Shown here one piece after another: positions 59,978 to 61,909 of a DNA stretch of 61,909 bases. The first letter of the stretch is position 1; each line of letters starts with the position of its first letter. The position numbers were made by a program, and so were the translations under genes. Below the pieces are notes generated by a model, which saw only the letters and a program-made list of their open reading frames with translations, did no database searches and was not told the origin of the DNA. This stretch comes from Bacillota bacterium (GTDB taxonomy: Bacteria > Bacillota_I > Bacilli_A > RF39 > UBA660): positions 1-61,909 of the forward strand of contig SVAW01000005.1 of assembly GCA_015059195.1 (NCBI GenBank), written 5' to 3'.

Positions 59978-60400
59978 CTATCTTCCTTTCTCTTTATCTA
60001 AATATGTTTGCAAAATAATATTGGCTGCAACACTGTCTACTTTTACTTTTCTCATTTTTCTAGAAGCATTAGCTTCTAACATATAGTTTGTCGCCTCTAC
60101 AGTTGATAATCTTTCGTCTTGCATGATAACAGGAATATGAAACGATGTTTCTAACTTTTCTTTAAAAGTTAGAGTCCTCTTCCCACTTTCACCAACTGTA
60201 TTATTCATATTTTTAGGAAAGCCTAACACAATTTTTTCCACATTAAAATCTTTAAGTAAAACCTTAAGTTTTTCTATAGCGCTATCATAATCTAATTCGC
60301 TAAAACGAATGGTTTCTAATGACGTTGCTATTGTTTTAGTCGCGTCACTAATCGCAACCCCTAAAGTTTTTGTCCCTAAATCTAATCCTAAATAACGCAT
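59978..60400 (-). CDS. ruvX: Holliday junction resolvase-like / pre-16S rRNA nuclease YqgF
   Basis: The RNase H-like fold of the YqgF/RuvX family is clear: MRYLGLDLGTKTLGVAISD (first catalytic Asp), IVLGFPKNMNN, VIMQDERLSTVEA (Glu) and RKVKVDSVAANIILQTYL (last Asp). The family trims the 5' end of 16S rRNA and was earlier linked to recombination. Its 140 residues are typical. It overlaps ireB by 1 bp. Confidence 0.94.
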   Translation of the reverse strand: MRYLGLDLGTKTLGVAISDATKTIATSLETIRFSELDYDSAIEKLKVLLKDFNVEKIVLGFPKNMNNTVGESGKRTLTFKEKLETSFHIPVIMQDERLSTVEATNYMLEANASRKMRKVKVDSVAANIILQTYLDKEKGR

Positions 60401-60642
60401 TACTGGTTAATAAAATAACGCACTAAAACTTCTAATAATTTTGTACGATCAAATTTAGTAATTTTATTACGAGCTTCCTTGTGACTAGAAATATATCCAG
60501 GATCCCCACTCATCAAATATCCTACTATTTGATTAATTGGATTATATCCTCTTTCTTCTAGCACTTGAACAACCTCTTTTAATGTAGAAATAATATTAGC
60601 ATCTTGAAATTCTTCAGCACTATAAATCTTTGTTTGATCCAT
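60400..60642 (-). CDS. ireB: IreB family regulatory phosphoprotein
   Basis: An 80-residue DUF965/IreB protein with the typical core ALEERGYNPINQIVGYLMSG-like sequence (VQVLEERGYNPINQIVGYLM, SGDPGYISSHKEARNKI). IreB is a substrate of the IreK/PrkC-type Ser/Thr kinase in enterococci and affects cell-wall stress responses; the N-terminal Thr-rich segment (DQTKIYS) holds candidate sites. It heads the ireB-ruvX-DUF1292-mltG-trmR operon. alaS, which often lies upstream, is replaced here by pilin-like gene 3. Confidence 0.93.
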   Translation of the reverse strand: MDQTKIYSAEEFQDANIISTLKEVVQVLEERGYNPINQIVGYLMSGDPGYISSHKEARNKITKFDRTKLLEVLVRYFINQ

Positions 60643-60672
60643 GTTATCACATCCTCTTATGAATACAACTTT

Positions 60673-60701
60673 ATTTTATCACAAATGTTTTAATTATACA
60701 A
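60673..60701 (-). promoter_or_regulatory. ireB operon promoter
   Basis: TTGTAT (60701-60696), 17-bp spacer, TAAAAT (60678-60673). Confidence 0.7.
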
Positions 60702-60732
60702 TAAATTAAAAATAAAACCAGATTTTGTTGAT

Positions 60733-60758
60733 AAAAAAAGACTGACATATTCAGTCTT
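60733..60758 (-). terminator. terminator after pilin-like gene 3
   Basis: AAGACTG and CAGTCTT pair around AATATGT, followed by T7 on the minus strand. Confidence 0.85.
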
Positions 60759-60759
60759 G

Positions 60760-60836
60760 CTTATTCATTATTTTGATTAAATTCCGAATAGCTTATTTCA
60801 TCACCTCTTTTATGCCTTCTAACATGTAGAAAGTCA
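60760..60836 (-). other. possible remnant of an older gene's 3' end
   Basis: Between pilin-like gene 3 and its terminator, a frame different from the pilin's reads NDFLHVRRHKRGDEISYSEF and then NQNNE before TAA. The residue mix looks like a real C-terminus. It may be what remains of a gene displaced by the pilin cassette. A 14-codon ORF also overlaps the pilin stop (TAATG) but has no support. Confidence 0.25.
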
Positions 60837-61754
60837 TTATATTGATAGAGTTATAACTGGACGAATACCATAATCAGCAATCTCTACACTGTCTGAACTT
60901 ATAAAACCATCAGATAATATTACATAAGCTTCCTCTTCAGCCAAGCATGTCGATGTCCAGTACCCGTAAGAATTCAAATTATACAACCATGAATTACTTA
61001 ATTTATATTCATAGACATCATCTCCAGGCTGTGCTTGTTGCCCATCAGCATTTGCTATTTGATATACATCTGGCAATGATAATTGACTTCTATCTAATTC
61101 TGTCCAAACTTTAGCTATTTCATCTAATTTCGCGTCTAGTCTGTCTGCTTGACATGAGTTATCGTTTCCACTTATACACCACGATAAGTCTTCCTCATCA
61201 TAATTTCCTTTTAGTATTAATGTTGCTGGTTTGCTTGTTGTGCCTTTTTCTAGTACATAGAATGTTCTATCTCCAGCTCCTAAGTTACAATTGTACTCTG
61301 CTCCTACTTCATTTTCTTCTCCATCTGTTAATTGACATACATCTAGTAGTTTGGCTAATTCTTTCGCTTCAGCTTTTCCATCTTCAAAAGTAACAGTATA
61401 ATCTCCTACCTTGATTGAACTTTCATTTTTTACTACTTGTCCATCTTTAATTTCAATACTTCCTCCATTTGGTTTTGTTCCATTTAACTCAACTGTTAAT
61501 TCTACATCGCCAGATTTAATGTTTCCATTCTCATCTATTGTGTATGTACCATCTTCTACTGGTTCTCCATCTAATCTTTTTGTTGCGATTAATGTTTCTA
61601 CTGCTTTAACGTAGTTATCTGCACTTCTTTCTGCTGCTCCTTTTTGTGCATTACTAATTACATTCATTACTATTGGTGTTGCGATTAATGCTATTATTGC
61701 TAGTACTACTATTACCGCTAGTAATTCTATTAGTGTAAATCCTTTCTTTTTCAT
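60837..61754 (-). CDS. type IV prepilin-like surface protein, copy 3
   Basis: The 305-residue protein has the same prepilin signal and stalk as copies 1 and 2, then a diverged C-terminal domain that keeps FYVLEKGTTSKPATLILKGN, LDRSQLSLPDVYQI, SYGYWTSTC and YGIRPVITLSI. The extra TVELNG repeat in the stalk region (VELTVELNGTKPNGG) is unique to this copy. GGAGG lies 8 nt before the ATG. The leader upstream is cut by the window end. Its G9 tract puts the leader ORF in a closed frame if the upstream start matches copy 2, so it is predicted OFF. Confidence 0.87.
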   Translation of the reverse strand: MKKKGFTLIELLAVIVVLAIIALIATPIVMNVISNAQKGAAERSADNYVKAVETLIATKRLDGEPVEDGTYTIDENGNIKSGDVELTVELNGTKPNGGSIEIKDGQVVKNESSIKVGDYTVTFEDGKAEAKELAKLLDVCQLTDGEENEVGAEYNCNLGAGDRTFYVLEKGTTSKPATLILKGNYDEEDLSWCISGNDNSCQADRLDAKLDEIAKVWTELDRSQLSLPDVYQIANADGQQAQPGDDVYEYKLSNSWLYNLNSYGYWTSTCLAEEEAYVILSDGFISSDSVEIADYGIRPVITLSI

Positions 61755-61786
61755 CTTTCTTTCCTCCTATTCTTAACAAGGCACAC

Positions 61787-61841
61787 AAAAAAACACGAAA
61801 ACAAATTTTAGAACGATGGATTTTCTAAAATTCTTTCGTGT
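61787..61841 (-). terminator. leader terminator before pilin-like gene 3
   Basis: ACACGAAA (61841-61834) and TTTCGTGT (61800-61793) with the inner AATTTTAGAA / TTCTAAAATT stem and T7, identical in plan to copies 1 and 2. Confidence 0.85.
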
Positions 61842-61859
61842 TTATTTATTTTTCTAGTT

Positions 61860-61909
61860 ATAGTATGGTTACTTAAATACCCCCCCCCAGGTGGTTATTT
61901 TTGTTAATT
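61860..61909 (-). promoter_or_regulatory. partial pilin leader with G9 tract (copy 3)
   Basis: The G9 tract lies at 61888-61880 and the second inverted-repeat arm TAACCATACTAT at 61871-61860. The first arm, leader ATG and promoter lie beyond the window. The visible leader-ORF codons match copy 2 up to the tract. Confidence 0.75.

Noticed and set aside
1..61909. CRISPR arrays, insertion sequences, prophage or integrase genes
   Set aside because: No regularly spaced short repeats, transposase, integrase or phage structural genes were seen on either strand.

Overview
The window is about 62 kb of AT-rich bacterial DNA using the standard bacterial code (TGA works as a stop). Gene content and order point to an anaerobic, low-GC Gram-positive bacterium near Bacilli / Erysipelotrichia / the 'RF39' group of uncultured gut bacteria. 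The evidence is pyruvate:ferredoxin oxidoreductase, a T-box before leuS, an L20 leader before infC-rpmI-rplT, the yqeG-yqeH pair, ftsY-ylxM-ffh, and the run ireB-ruvX-DUF1292-mltG-trmR-two U32 genes-greA known from Bacillus. This placement is inference; there is no rRNA to confirm it. Most genes lie on the minus strand.

Layout. 0-7.9 kb: a candidate small RNA, recG, a second candidate small RNA, a NERD protein, nifJ, and the rplT-rpmI-infC operon behind its L20 leader. 8-14.3 kb: two unknown proteins, dinB, a ZIP transporter, a zinc-ribbon membrane protein and a DcuC/YfcC-type carrier. 14.4-21.7 kb: pilin-like gene 1 with its leader, a HerA-like ATPase, yqeH/yqeG, tspO, a DD-carboxypeptidase and small membrane proteins. 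21.8-24.6 kb: tRNA-Gly, an HD hydrolase, a coiled-coil lipoprotein and about 950 bp holding two decayed, mutually similar gene remnants. 24.6-30.8 kb: an accessory block with a GNAT/PLP-decarboxylase fusion, a transglutaminase-like protein, a 2,4-diaminopentanoate-dehydrogenase-like enzyme, a VanY-type peptidase, a CotD-like protein and an XRE regulator with its operator. 30.8-38.1 kb: the SRP operon (ffh and ftsY, with a second HerA inside) and RNase J. 38.1-48.2 kb: pilin-like gene 2 with its leader, miaA, queA, T-box/leuS, GH31 and a degenerate pyruvate kinase. 48.3-60.6 kb: a cysteine-rich membrane protein, mraY, two tandem murE genes, a prepilin, Fic, greA, two U32 genes, an O-methyltransferase fused to a prepilin, mltG, DUF1292, ruvX and ireB. 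60.8-61.9 kb: pilin-like gene 3 and the start of its leader.

Main discovery candidate: three dispersed prepilin genes (14.4, 38.2 and 60.8 kb) share an almost identical about 200-nt 5' leader. Where it is fully visible (copies 1 and 2) the leader has a TTGACA promoter, a short leader ORF with its own Shine-Dalgarno, a run of 9 or 11 G inside that ORF, a 12-bp inverted repeat that buries the leader start codon, and then a strong intrinsic terminator before the pilin gene. In one G-tract frame (copy 2, G11) the leader ORF stays open and ends inside the terminator hairpin. In the other two frames it stops just after the tract. Copy 1 (G9) is in a closed frame and copy 3 (G9) is closed by homology. 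This reads as a phase-variable attenuator: slippage in the G tract decides whether a translating ribosome disrupts the terminator, and so whether the pilin is transcribed. The first ~60 codons of the three pilins differ almost only at synonymous sites while their C-terminal domains diverge, as expected of a phase-variable and antigenically variable surface family.

Other notable points are a methyltransferase-prepilin fusion, two neighbouring enzymes lacking key catalytic residues (GH31 and pyruvate kinase), tandem MurE ligases with different amino-acid selection motifs, an identical LexA-like box in the recG and dinB promoters, two candidate small RNAs, and an infC gene that appears to start at AUA.
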